Below are positions 17,669-26,460 of a stretch of DNA of 64,000 bases, piece by piece. The stretch comes from Bizionia saleffrena. Lineage in GTDB: Bacteria > Bacteroidota > Bacteroidia > Flavobacteriales > Flavobacteriaceae. Under the pieces are notes generated by a model. The model saw only the letters and a program-made list of their open reading frames with translations, did not search any database and was not told the origin of the DNA. A program made the position numbers and the translations under genes. The stretch is taken from positions 124,001 through 188,000 of the forward strand of contig NZ_VSKM01000004.1 of NCBI RefSeq assembly GCF_008086175.1. The letters run 5' to 3'. Every line of letters starts with the position of its first letter. Position 1 is the stretch's first letter.

Positions 17669-18775
17669 ATGAAAAGATTTATAGGCTTTGTAAAAAAGGA
17701 GTTCTACCACATTTTTAGGGATAAACGCTCATTGTTTATACTCTTTGGAATGCCGATTGCACAAATTATGCTATTTGGGTTTGCGATTACCAACGAAATC
17801 AATAATGTAGATATTGCTATTTTAGACCATTCCAAAGATGCCACTACTACCGAAATAATTAATAAAATTTCAGCCTCAAAATATTTCAGTATCAAACAAA
17901 TGGTAAATAGTGAAGCTGATATTGCTTCGGTTTTTAAAAAAGGACAAGTGAAAGCTGTTCTAACTTTTGAAAAAGAGTTTAGTAAAAACCTAATTAAAGA
18001 CCACAAAGCAACGGTTCAGATTATTACCGATGCTACAGACCCAAATACAGCAAATACTATAAGTAATTATGTTAATGCTATTCTTCAAAAGTATCAAAAA
18101 GAATTAAACAAAGACCTTACTATTACTTATCAGATTGTGCCAAAAACACGTATGGTTTATAATCCAGAATTAAAAGGTGTTTATATGTTTGTTCCTGGTG
18201 TAATGACTATTATACTTATGTTAGTTTCTGCTATGATGACTTCTATTTCCATTACTAGGGAAAAGGAATTAGGGACTATGGAAATTCTTTTGGTATCGCC
18301 AATAAAACCATTGCAAGTTATTATAGGAAAAGTATTTCCCTATATATTTTTATCGGTAATAAATGCAGTTGTAATAGTTATGCTTAGCATCTTTATCTTT
18401 AATATGCCAGTGCAAGGAAGTTTCATTTTACTAGGTTTTGAAAGTGTTCTATTTATAATTAGCGCTTTAGCATTAGGTATCTTAATTTCAACCATCTCGG
18501 CAACACAACAAACAGCAATGATGATTTCTTTAATGGGCTTGATGCTTCCCGTAATTTTATTATCAGGGTTTATTTTTCCAATTTCAAGTATGCCAATGCC
18601 ACTTCAAGTCATCAGTAATATTATTCCTGCTAAATGGTTTATCATTATTGTAAAAGGCATTATGCTTAAAGGTGTAGGACTACAAATTATATGGAAAGAA
18701 ACTTTAATATTATTGGGAATGACGGTGTTTTTTATTGCACTAAGTGTAAAAAAATATAAAATTAGATTAGAGTAA
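17669..18775 (+). CDS. ABC-2 type permease (first)
   Basis: A 368-residue ABC-2 permease: one N-terminal helix (FVKKEFYHIFRDKRSLFILFGMPI), a periplasmic domain of about 130 residues, then five helices beginning at GVYMFVPGVMTIILML, with ITREKELGTMEILLVSPIK in the coupling region. It resembles YbhS/YbhR and forms the membrane channel with the second permease. Confidence 0.92.
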   Translation: MKRFIGFVKKEFYHIFRDKRSLFILFGMPIAQIMLFGFAITNEINNVDIAILDHSKDATTTEIINKISASKYFSIKQMVNSEADIASVFKKGQVKAVLTFEKEFSKNLIKDHKATVQIITDATDPNTANTISNYVNAILQKYQKELNKDLTITYQIVPKTRMVYNPELKGVYMFVPGVMTIILMLVSAMMTSISITREKELGTMEILLVSPIKPLQVIIGKVFPYIFLSVINAVVIVMLSIFIFNMPVQGSFILLGFESVLFIISALALGILISTISATQQTAMMISLMGLMLPVILLSGFIFPISSMPMPLQVISNIIPAKWFIIIVKGIMLKGVGLQIIWKETLILLGMTVFFIALSVKKYKIRLE

Positions 18776-18813
18776 GAAATAAACAATAGAGATTAGAAAA
18801 AAGACAGAACAGC

Positions 18814-18835
18814 GCTAAAGCATCTAAATGCTCTG
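18814..18835. repeat. Small inverted repeat between the two permease genes
   Basis: AGCAT-CTAA-ATGCT followed by CTGCTC and a T-rich run lies in the 100-base spacer. It could be a weak attenuator between the permease genes or another copy of the operon's palindromic elements. Confidence 0.35.
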
Positions 18836-18875
18836 CTCTATTTTCTTTTTTTAACCCCTTTATTCTTTTAAAAAT

Positions 18876-19997
18876 ATGAAAACAATACTATACATCATAC
18901 AAAAAGAGTTTAAGCAAATCTTTAGAAATAAAGGGATGCTTCCTATCATTTTTGTTTTACCACTACTCCAACTCGTTATTTTATCTAACGCCGCTACTTT
19001 TGAAGTAAAAAACATAAAATTTGGTTATATTGATAACGACCATACAACGACATCAAGAGCATTAATAGAGAAATTTAATGCTTCGACCTATTTTGATGTA
19101 TTAACAGATTTTTCGTCTGAAGGATTTGCCAAATCAGCAATGCTAAAAGGAGAAATAGATGTTGTTTTAGATATTCCAAACTATTTTGAACGCGATTTGC
19201 AAAAGGAAAAACACAATAGTTTAGGTATTACTATTAATGCTATAGATGGTGCGGCAGCTGGTGTAGAAAATATATATGTAAATGAGATAGTACAAAACTT
19301 TAATCAACATTTAAAAGTTGATTTATTACCCCTTTCAAATCAACAAATACAGCCAATTAACATTGACACTATTCCTTTATTCTGGTATAACGAAACCTTA
19401 AATTATAAAACATTTATGGTACCTGGTATTCTCGTGTTATTGGTTTCTATGATTACCTTATTTCTGTCTGGAATGAATATTGTCCGAGAAAAAGAAATAG
19501 GGACTTTAGAGCAAATCAATGTAACTCCAATTAAAAAAAGCCAATTTATAATTGGGAAACTTTTTCCGTTTTGGGTAATAGGAATGGGTCTATTAACCGT
19601 TGGATTACTATTAGCTAGATTAATATTCAATGTGCCTATGCTTGGCAGTTTGGTACTTATGTATTTATACACCTCTATTTATATATTAGTAATCTTAGGA
19701 ATTGGATTATTCATTTCAAATTTTACAGATACCCAACAACAAGCGATGTTTATAGCTTGGTTTTTTGTTGTTATTTTTATTTTAATGAGTGGTTTGTTCA
19801 CGCCTATAGAAAGTATGCCTGGATGGGCTCAAATGGTTACAGAATTCAATCCCATAAAGTATTATGTTGAAGTGATGCGTATGGTAATGCTTAAAGGTTC
19901 TGGATTTACAGATATTCTTCCCCAGCTAATAAAAACAGTGCTATACGCAATTGTAATGAATGGTTTAGCGGTCTGGAGTTATAAAAAAACCAACTAA
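18876..19997 (+). CDS. ABC-2 type permease (second)
   Basis: A 373-residue ABC-2 permease with the same layout as its upstream partner: N-terminal IIQKEFKQIFRNKGMLPIIF helix, large periplasmic domain, then YKTFMVPGILVLLVSMITLF and a coupling segment VREKEIGTLEQINVTPIK. The two permeases are paralogues and probably heterodimerise as YbhS and YbhR do. The next gene starts 11 bases downstream. Confidence 0.92.
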   Translation: MKTILYIIQKEFKQIFRNKGMLPIIFVLPLLQLVILSNAATFEVKNIKFGYIDNDHTTTSRALIEKFNASTYFDVLTDFSSEGFAKSAMLKGEIDVVLDIPNYFERDLQKEKHNSLGITINAIDGAAAGVENIYVNEIVQNFNQHLKVDLLPLSNQQIQPINIDTIPLFWYNETLNYKTFMVPGILVLLVSMITLFLSGMNIVREKEIGTLEQINVTPIKKSQFIIGKLFPFWVIGMGLLTVGLLLARLIFNVPMLGSLVLMYLYTSIYILVILGIGLFISNFTDTQQQAMFIAWFFVVIFILMSGLFTPIESMPGWAQMVTEFNPIKYYVEVMRMVMLKGSGFTDILPQLIKTVLYAIVMNGLAVWSYKKTN

Positions 19998-20007
19998 AAC
20001 ATAGGAA

Positions 20008-20772
20008 ATGAACGTTGATAAAAGAATAAAACTGTCTAAAGAAGAATCCTTATTTGTTAGAGGGCCATTATCTCGTTATAGGGAATTTATTTTTGCTTTT
20101 AAAGTCTTTTTTAGTTTTCTAAAAGCCTTTAGAAGAATGCACTTTATAGGGCCTTGCGTTACTGTATTTGGCTCTGCACGATTTACAAAAGATTATGACC
20201 ATTATAAAAATGCCGAAAAAATTGGTGCTTCTTTAGCAAAAACAGGTTTTACGGTAATGACAGGTGGTGGCCCGGGTATTATGGAAGCTGCCAATAAAGG
20301 GGCTTTTGAAGCGGGTGGATATTCTGTTGGCTGCAATATTATTCTACCCTTCGAGCAAAAACCAAATCCTTATCTTCATAAATGGATTAACATCCCCTAT
20401 TTCTTTTTACGCAAAGTCATTCTTATAAAATATTCTTATGCTTTTGTTGTAATGCCGGGAGGAATTGGCACTTTAGATGAATTGTTTGAAGCGCTAACAT
20501 TAATTCAAACGAAAGTAATTCAGAATTTTCCAGTTGTTATTTTCGATTCAGAATACCACAAGGAATTGTGTCAGCATATTCAAGTAATGGCAAAAAATGA
20601 AAGCATCAGCCCAGAAGATATGGAACTACTTTTTGTAACCGATTCTGTGGAGGATTTAATTACACATATTAAAACCCATTCCATTAAAAAATTCGGATTA
20701 GTTAAAAAACAGGACAAACCAAAATGGTGGCTGGGTGAATTCACTAATAAAACGGTATCAAATGAAAGTTAA
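20008..20772 (+). CDS. LOG family protein (TIGR00730, nucleotide phosphoribohydrolase)
   Basis: A 254-residue protein with a Rossmann-like fold: GSARF near 55, GGGPGIMEA near 87 and PGGIGTLDE at 150-158, the signature of LOG/'lysine decarboxylase-like' proteins. Characterised members cleave ribose 5-phosphate from nucleoside monophosphates (cytokinin riboside 5'-monophosphate phosphoribohydrolases or PpnN-like). It has an N-terminal extension of about 45 residues. Its stop overlaps the start of the next gene by 11 bases, showing tight translational linkage. Confidence 0.88.
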   Translation: MNVDKRIKLSKEESLFVRGPLSRYREFIFAFKVFFSFLKAFRRMHFIGPCVTVFGSARFTKDYDHYKNAEKIGASLAKTGFTVMTGGGPGIMEAANKGAFEAGGYSVGCNIILPFEQKPNPYLHKWINIPYFFLRKVILIKYSYAFVVMPGGIGTLDELFEALTLIQTKVIQNFPVVIFDSEYHKELCQHIQVMAKNESISPEDMELLFVTDSVEDLITHIKTHSIKKFGLVKKQDKPKWWLGEFTNKTVSNES

Positions 20773-21178
20773 AAATAGTATAAACACTATAAGTGCTATT
20801 ATTTTAGCGCTGTTTGCATTGCTTACTATATTTTTAAGTAGCGCTGTTATTTTTGATTGGTTTGGTATTAGAGCCAAAGAAGGAAACTACGTTTTGTTTA
20901 TAGTTTGGGCAAATTTTATTTGTAGCATCTTATACCTATTTTCCGCTTATGGGTTTATAACAAAAGCGAAGTGGACTTTTTCGATGTTAATCGCTCCTTT
21001 GGTTATTTTAATTGTTGCTTTCATTGTGTTGCAGTTCTATATTAACAGTGGGGGTGTTTATGAAACAAAAACAGTAAAAGCATTGATTTTTAGAATATTG
21101 GTAACGTTAACTTTTTCACTTGTGGCCTTTTTCAATATAAAAAATAGCAGTTTAAAACGAAAACAAAAGTATAATTAG
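20762..21178 (+). CDS. Small four-helix membrane protein, unknown function
   Basis: About 138 residues with four hydrophobic helices and short basic ends. I start it at the ATG at 20762, giving an 11-base overlap with the LOG gene (shared ATGAAAGTTAA); an upstream ATG at 20735 would overlap far more. No family was recognised. It follows the LOG gene directly and precedes cytochrome b561. Confidence 0.65.
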   Translation: MKVKNSINTISAIILALFALLTIFLSSAVIFDWFGIRAKEGNYVLFIVWANFICSILYLFSAYGFITKAKWTFSMLIAPLVILIVAFIVLQFYINSGGVYETKTVKALIFRILVTLTFSLVAFFNIKNSSLKRKQKYN

Positions 21179-21216
21179 TAAACAAAGTTAATCATTAGAA
21201 TAAAAAAACAAACAGT

Positions 21217-21795
21217 ATGGAAAACACAAAGTATTCAAAAGTATATAGAATTATTCATTGGTCGATAGCCGTTTCATTTATGCTATTACTAATTACGATT
21301 TTTTTGCGACTAACGTGGATGAATAAATATAACGTGGCTGCTATTATTCAGGATTATTTGATTGGTACTGGGCAGAGCCTATCAGAAGACCAACTTATTA
21401 CTTTAGCAAAAAAGATAAGGCAACCTATGTGGGATTGGCATATTTATATTGGTTATCTATTAGTCGGATTATTTAGTATTCGTTTCATACTTCCCGCCTT
21501 TGGAACTATGAAATTCCAAAACCCATTTGGTAAAAACCTATCTACAAAAATGAAATTTCAGAAATGGACATATATCCTATTTTATGTGTGTGTCATCATT
21601 TCACTTATTACAGGACTAATTATAGAATTAGGTCCAAAGGACTATAAAAAACCGATGGAAGAAATCCACGTACTTGGTATTTACTACCTAATTGCATTTA
21701 TAACAATCCATCTAGCCGGTGTATTAATAGCAGAATTTACAGAACAAAAAGGAATTATTTCAAGAATAGTAAGTGGCGCGAAGAATAAAGATTAA
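21217..21795 (+). CDS. Cytochrome b561-like membrane protein
   Basis: A 192-residue di-haem b-type cytochrome candidate with four transmembrane helices. Likely haem ligands are H14 (RIIHWSIA), H75 (WDWHIYIGY), H151 (EIHVLGIYY) and H165 (ITIHLAGVL), the usual four-His pattern of the bacterial CybB branch. These proteins move electrons between the quinol pool and periplasmic acceptors, or dispose of superoxide. There is a longer-than-usual loop of about 40 residues between helices 1 and 2. Confidence 0.8.
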   Translation: MENTKYSKVYRIIHWSIAVSFMLLLITIFLRLTWMNKYNVAAIIQDYLIGTGQSLSEDQLITLAKKIRQPMWDWHIYIGYLLVGLFSIRFILPAFGTMKFQNPFGKNLSTKMKFQKWTYILFYVCVIISLITGLIIELGPKDYKKPMEEIHVLGIYYLIAFITIHLAGVLIAEFTEQKGIISRIVSGAKNKD

Positions 21796-21836
21796 AAGCT
21801 TGAAAGCACCATCAAAATAGAAATGAGGCATACACA

Positions 21837-22730
21837 ATGAAAGTAAAATCTTACATATTATTTTTGTATTTATGTGTTACGCATTTCGCTTTTTCGCAAA
21901 AAGAGGTGAATGCCTCGCCACAGCTTGATTTGTTCAAAATAGCTTTAATTAATCAAACCGATAGCTATATAACCTTCCCAACGGATATTGGGAATATTGA
22001 ACCTTTACTGTTTGAAGCCAACGTTAATCCGTCATTTGTTATTAGAGAACGAAAAGATTCCAAACTAATGGCGGTGTTAACACCGCAAATTACCATTAGG
22101 ATGTATAACGAAAATTCGTATCCTGTGCGTACACCAAGTTATATTCCGCAGATTTCATTGTATTATCTCGCTAATAAAAAGGAAGCACTTAATTACTTGA
22201 TTTTATTTAGTAAAATAGCACATCACTCCAACGGTCAAGATGGTGATTTTTATAATGATGATAACACAATAAACCTACAGTCGGGAAATTTTGCGACTAA
22301 TTTTTTTGAACTTGGTGTTCTTAAAACGTCATATAGTAAAACGCTTAAAGCCATTAAAACCATAAAAAGTTCCATTGAAATTCATCCAAAAAGCTGGATA
22401 AATCAAGAAATGAAAGGCAAATATAGTGGCGTAAGATGGCATAATTCATTTACATCGTTTAAATTACCTCTAAATACAGAAAATAACGCAAGAGCTAATT
22501 TTTCATTGAAGGCTGAAACGACATTAATGCTAGATAATTATAATGATTTAGATGTTTTAGATTTAGAGAGAGTAAACGCAAGTCTTACTTTTTATTATCA
22601 TCCAAAATTTTTAGATGATATAGGTTTGTTTATTCAGTTTTATCACGGAATGGATTATTATAATATTTATTTTGAACGTCAACTCTCCATTATTCGATTT
22701 GGTATAATGACGGAAATTCTAAGATTTTAA
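21837..22730 (+). CDS. Outer-membrane phospholipase A-like protein
   Basis: A 297-residue protein with a signal peptide cut near FAFSQ. The sequence HHSNGQDGDF (H129, S131) matches the HxSNG active-site strand of OMPLA/PldA, and N155 in ATNFFELG is a candidate for the third catalytic residue. The last strands YHGMDYYNIYFERQ and LSIIRFGIM mirror the OMPLA ending G-x-x-L-I-D-Y-N. I therefore read it as an outer-membrane phospholipase A1 homologue. The spacing between H/S and N is longer than in E. coli PldA, so activity is uncertain. Confidence 0.55.
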   Translation: MKVKSYILFLYLCVTHFAFSQKEVNASPQLDLFKIALINQTDSYITFPTDIGNIEPLLFEANVNPSFVIRERKDSKLMAVLTPQITIRMYNENSYPVRTPSYIPQISLYYLANKKEALNYLILFSKIAHHSNGQDGDFYNDDNTINLQSGNFATNFFELGVLKTSYSKTLKAIKTIKSSIEIHPKSWINQEMKGKYSGVRWHNSFTSFKLPLNTENNARANFSLKAETTLMLDNYNDLDVLDLERVNASLTFYYHPKFLDDIGLFIQFYHGMDYYNIYFERQLSIIRFGIMTEILRF

Positions 22731-22743
22731 ACACTAAAATAGT

Positions 22744-23583
22744 ATGGAAAAAGAAATTTATATTAAGAAAAGTAACGGTGAGATAGAACTTTTTTTATTT
22801 GAAAAATTAAAACAATCACTCCAATCTACTGGAGCATCTAAAGCAGCCATTAGCACTATTATAAATAGAATTAAAACCGATATTTACGATGGAATATCTT
22901 CTGATGAAATATATAAGAAAGCCTTTGTTTTATTAAAAAAACACAACAAAATTTCTGCGTCGCGATACAGTTTAAAACGGGCTATTTTCGATTTAGGCCC
23001 AACAGGTTATCCTTTTGAGAGATTAGTTGGTGCGTTGTTAAAAGAAAAAGGATATAAAACCAAAGTAGGTGTTATTATAAAAGGTAGATGTGTAACTCAC
23101 GAAATTGATGTACTGGCCGAGAAAGATGAAAACGTATATGCGATAGAATGTAAATTTCATTCTGATGCTAAAGCGGCTAGTAATGTGAAAATACCATTAT
23201 ATATTAATTCCAGATTTTTAGATATTCAAGAACAATGGAATTCAAATTCAAACAATAAAACCTATTTAAAACAAGGGTGGCTAGTAACTAATACTAGATT
23301 TACATCAGATGCGATAAATTATGGAAAATGTGTGGGATTAACCTTGTTAAGTTGGGATTATCCAGAGAATAATGGGTTAAAAGCAAATATAGACACATTA
23401 GCTTTATACCCTGTAACCACTTTAACAACCTTAACTAAGAGAGAAAAACATCAACTTATAGAAAAAAATATTGTGTTAGTTAAAGAATTAGCTAAGGCAA
23501 CGGAGATAATGAAGTCTATTGGAATCTCAGACCATAAAATAAAACGTGTTTTAACTGAAGTGAATGAGTTATGTCAATTTTAA
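22744..23583 (+). CDS. ATP-cone / PD-(D/E)XK nuclease-fold fusion protein
   Basis: A 279-residue protein. Residues 1-85 are an ATP-cone (IYIKKSNGEIELFLFEKLKQ, then a helical bundle), as in ribonucleotide reductases and NrdR. Residues 88-200 form a restriction-endonuclease-like domain with E92, D122 (HEIDVL) and E135-x-K137 (IECKFH), the full PD-(D/E)XK set. The C-terminal 60 residues form a helical tail. This fusion is known in sequence databases but has no clear function; nucleotide-controlled nuclease activity is inferred. It lies 13 bases after the phospholipase-like gene. Confidence 0.75.
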   Translation: MEKEIYIKKSNGEIELFLFEKLKQSLQSTGASKAAISTIINRIKTDIYDGISSDEIYKKAFVLLKKHNKISASRYSLKRAIFDLGPTGYPFERLVGALLKEKGYKTKVGVIIKGRCVTHEIDVLAEKDENVYAIECKFHSDAKAASNVKIPLYINSRFLDIQEQWNSNSNNKTYLKQGWLVTNTRFTSDAINYGKCVGLTLLSWDYPENNGLKANIDTLALYPVTTLTTLTKREKHQLIEKNIVLVKELAKATEIMKSIGISDHKIKRVLTEVNELCQF

Positions 23584-23680
23584 TTTTTAATGACTTATAG
23601 AAACACTCCCAATGGGAAAACATAAAAGTTTACCATTTTCAAACTAAATTTATAAACATTAAAAAAACGAAATACTTAAA

Positions 23681-24127
23681 ATGATTAACACTATAAAGTC
23701 CATACTAGTTAAAGATTTAGAAGGCGTTGCTGTCGATTTAATGGCCAAATATAAAGACCAAGTGTTGCTATTTATTATTTATAATAATGATTGTTTGGGT
23801 TGTACTGGGCGAGCGATTCCTTTGGCGTATGAGTTTCAACAGAAATACCCTTCGATTCAAGTGGCGGGCATTCATTCGGACTTTGTAAACCGAGAAGGAA
23901 CCAAAGCTTCAATTAAAAGTATTTTTACAAGTGGAGAGAATCCGTTTCCTATTTATATAGACGAGCATCACAAAGTTTACGATCAGTTCACTGCTGAAGG
24001 CACACCACAATGGCTATTAATTTCCAAAAAAGGCGAGCTGTTTCGTTCTATTTTTGGGTCTCAAGATAATGCGCAGAACAGATTATACTATGCGTTAGAA
24101 AGCCTTATTAAAGATAATGATAAATAA
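23681..24127 (+). CDS. Thioredoxin-like (TlpA/AhpC-type) protein
   Basis: A 148-residue thioredoxin fold with the redox pair CLGC in IYNNDCLGCTGRAIPL (near residues 38-41) and the cis-proline region EGTPQWLLISKKGEL. There is no signal peptide, so it is probably cytoplasmic. Function: thiol reductant or sensor, specific partner unknown. It is the last gene of the plus-strand train, 97 bases after the ATP-cone gene, so it may have its own promoter. Confidence 0.7.
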   Translation: MINTIKSILVKDLEGVAVDLMAKYKDQVLLFIIYNNDCLGCTGRAIPLAYEFQQKYPSIQVAGIHSDFVNREGTKASIKSIFTSGENPFPIYIDEHHKVYDQFTAEGTPQWLLISKKGELFRSIFGSQDNAQNRLYYALESLIKDNDK

Positions 24128-24163
24128 TAGTTGTTGCAGACTTTTAAAGATAGTGCCTGTTTT

Positions 24164-24673
24164 CTATTCACTATTATAGCGTTTATGCAATGCCTTAATA
24201 GCTTCTAACACAACACCACTCCCTGGCCCCTTAATGTCTATGTGTTTTATAATTTCTCGACTTGCCACAAAGTGAATTGGCGCTTCATTGGCTCCAAATT
24301 CTTGTAACCACTCTCCTAATTGTTCTGCTGAACTAAGGTAAACCAATGGACCTATTTCCGCCCAGCCATGCGCAGCCGCACACATGGGGCAATGTTCTCC
24401 AGTGGTGTACATCGTCGTGCTTTTACGCTCTTCCGTACTCAAGTTTTCTAACGCCCAATATGCTAATTCTATTTCAGGGTGTGACAATACATTTTCAGCA
24501 TTAACTTTATTTCTTGCTGTGGCAATGATTTCATTTTTTGCATTTACCAAAATAGAACCAAAAGGCTCATCACCTGCATTTAAAGCGTCTTCGGCAAGTG
24601 CTACACAAATCTCTAAATACTTATAGTCTTTAAAGGATAATTCGGAAATAGTGTCTGTCTCTTCAGTTTTCAT
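24164..24673 (-). CDS. Divergent nucleoside deaminase (CDA fold)
   Basis: A 169-residue deaminase-like protein. The first zinc motif is SHPEIEL (H65-P-E67), where most relatives have HAE; the second is GEHCPMCAAA (C95, C98), where a proline normally precedes the first cysteine. The ligands are kept, so a zinc site is still plausible, but the substrate is probably not guanine. It starts 2 bases after the amidohydrolase stop on the same strand, placing it in a purine/pyrimidine-type catabolic operon. Confidence 0.75.
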   Translation of the reverse strand: MKTEETDTISELSFKDYKYLEICVALAEDALNAGDEPFGSILVNAKNEIIATARNKVNAENVLSHPEIELAYWALENLSTEERKSTTMYTTGEHCPMCAAAHGWAEIGPLVYLSSAEQLGEWLQEFGANEAPIHFVASREIIKHIDIKGPGSGVVLEAIKALHKRYNSE

Positions 24674-24675
24674 AA

Positions 24676-25899
24676 TTAAGGAAAATTAATTGTGGCTTGG
24701 GTGTTAGAAAATGTTTGGATACCATTTTTAAAACCCGCTAAAGGTTGCGCAATCGTACGAATAACATCAATAGCGGTTACAGCTTCTAAAACAACAAAAT
24801 TCGCTGGTGAGCCTAATTTAATTTCAGTTTGTTTTGAAAGTAATTTTGCAGCGTTTTTAGTGATCATATTATACACCTCTTGGATCGCAGAGTCTTTAGA
24901 CAATTGTGCAATATTAGCGTACATATTCGCCATTCTAACTAGGGAAGCATCACCATAAGGCGTAAAGGCATTAAGGATATTATTGCTAGAAATAGTTGTG
25001 GTAATCCCTTTTTCACTTAAGGCATTTGCATTTACCATTCCCCGTGGTATTAACGATTCGTAGTCACGGCCGTTTAAAAAAACATCTGTTGCAGGCAAAA
25101 CGGTTAATGCAATATCAGCCTCTTTTAAAAGCATTGCCATTTCTAGACGCTGCGTTCTGGGCATTGCAGACAATTTGGTAACGTGACCAATAGACACGCG
25201 CCCTTCATAGTTTCTGTTTTTAGTTTCTTCAGCTATTTTTGGGATACTAGAATTGTTAGGATCCAAGTCGAAATCCAAATGAAAATCGACATTTACGTCA
25301 AATTCTTCCGCTAAATCAAAAATTATTTCAATATGTTCATAGGGGTTTTCATCTTTATAAGGGCAGCCTCCAACCAAATCGGCTCCATTTTGTAAAGCTT
25401 TTCTCAGCAAACGCTGGGTTTGCTTTTCTGTGGTTAATCCTTCCTGTGCAAATGCACAAATTTCCATATCGATAGCAAAAGCGTATCGTTTTCTTACTCT
25501 TTTAATAGCTTCAAAAGCACGTAATTCTGTTTTTGGGTCCGTTTCTACAAAAGTTCGTAATCCCATCGTTCCTTTCTTAATGGCCATTTCAACCACGCGA
25601 CTCGCTCTTTCAAAGACATCTTCTTCAGTAAACTCTTTTTTTGCGTTTCCAGTTTCTGAAACCGCCTCCGCTAATGTCCCTTCCGCAATCGTACAACGCT
25701 CTAAGATACATGCTTTATCTAAATGAATATGACTCTCGTAAAAACCAGAACACACAAAATGATCATTAGCATCGTAAATTATTTCTGCGTCACTATTAAT
25801 AATCGCCTCTATACAAGTAATTATTCCGTTTGTAACACCAATAGAAACCAGCGTCTCATAACCTTCAATTCTTGCGTTTTTAATCAATAAATCTAACAT
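24676..25899 (-). CDS. Amidohydrolase, cytosine deaminase-like
   Basis: A 407-residue TIM-barrel metallohydrolase. Metal motif SHIHLDK (H57, H59), then VDFHLDFDLD, SIGHVTKLS and LPATDVFLNGRD give the ligand order of the CodA/cytosine deaminase and N-isopropylammelide hydrolase branch. It should deaminate or hydrolyse a heterocyclic base in the cytoplasm. It lies between a CDA-fold deaminase and an HIUase-like gene, which together suggest salvage or breakdown of a purine-like ring. Confidence 0.85.
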   Translation of the reverse strand: MLDLLIKNARIEGYETLVSIGVTNGIITCIEAIINSDAEIIYDANDHFVCSGFYESHIHLDKACILERCTIAEGTLAEAVSETGNAKKEFTEEDVFERASRVVEMAIKKGTMGLRTFVETDPKTELRAFEAIKRVRKRYAFAIDMEICAFAQEGLTTEKQTQRLLRKALQNGADLVGGCPYKDENPYEHIEIIFDLAEEFDVNVDFHLDFDLDPNNSSIPKIAEETKNRNYEGRVSIGHVTKLSAMPRTQRLEMAMLLKEADIALTVLPATDVFLNGRDYESLIPRGMVNANALSEKGITTTISSNNILNAFTPYGDASLVRMANMYANIAQLSKDSAIQEVYNMITKNAAKLLSKQTEIKLGSPANFVVLEAVTAIDVIRTIAQPLAGFKNGIQTFSNTQATINFP

Positions 25900-25912
25900 A
25901 TATTATAAAGAT

Positions 25913-26329
25913 TTAATTTCCGCGGTACGTTGAATACCCATAAGCAGATAACGTAATTGGAACGTGATAATGAGTATTTTCCTTAATGTCGAAAACGACT
26001 TCTATAAACGGATAAAAAGATTCTTTGCCATTTTTTTTAAAGTAATCGGCCGTTAAAAAAGTAAACCGGTATACACCATTATTTTCGTTTTCTAAAGGCA
26101 AGAAATCATTTATTCTACCTTTTTCTGAAGTTTCTTTTTGCCCGATAAACTCCCATTTTTTTGTTTCGGTGTTCATTTTTTCTAACTTAATAGAAACATT
26201 GGCTGCCGGAAGTCCTTCTGAAACGTCTAATATATGAGTTGATAATTGGTATTGCTTTTGTTGCGCACAAGAGAAATTGGTCACCGCTAAAAACACAATA
26301 ACCAGAATGGAAGATTTAAATAGTTTCAT
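25913..26329 (-). CDS. Exported transthyretin-like / 5-hydroxyisourate hydrolase-like protein
   Basis: A 138-residue protein with a signal sequence (cleavage near SCAQQ; a relaxed lipobox is possible). The mature part has the HIUase hallmarks: LSTHILDVSEGLPA at the start, VYRFTF in the middle, and YHVPITLSAYGYSTYRGN at the end. The last residue is Asn where active HIUases end YRGS. HIUases open the 5-hydroxyisourate ring after uricase; here the protein is extracytoplasmic. It is the promoter-proximal gene of the three-gene minus-strand cluster. Confidence 0.82.
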   Translation of the reverse strand: MKLFKSSILVIVFLAVTNFSCAQQKQYQLSTHILDVSEGLPAANVSIKLEKMNTETKKWEFIGQKETSEKGRINDFLPLENENNGVYRFTFLTADYFKKNGKESFYPFIEVVFDIKENTHYHVPITLSAYGYSTYRGN

Positions 26330-26460
26330 TTTGTTCTACTTTTTTATTAAACACGAAAATAAAAATACTACATCAAGTTCAATTAGCTCCTGAATTAGCT
26401 ATAAATCTTAGTTAAAGTGTATTCTAACTAAACATTCTTTTTGTCTTAAACTACCTACTA

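Noticed and set aside
24128-24163. Terminator between the convergent thioredoxin-like and deaminase genes
   Set aside because: Only 36 bases separate the genes and no convincing stem with a T-run could be drawn.
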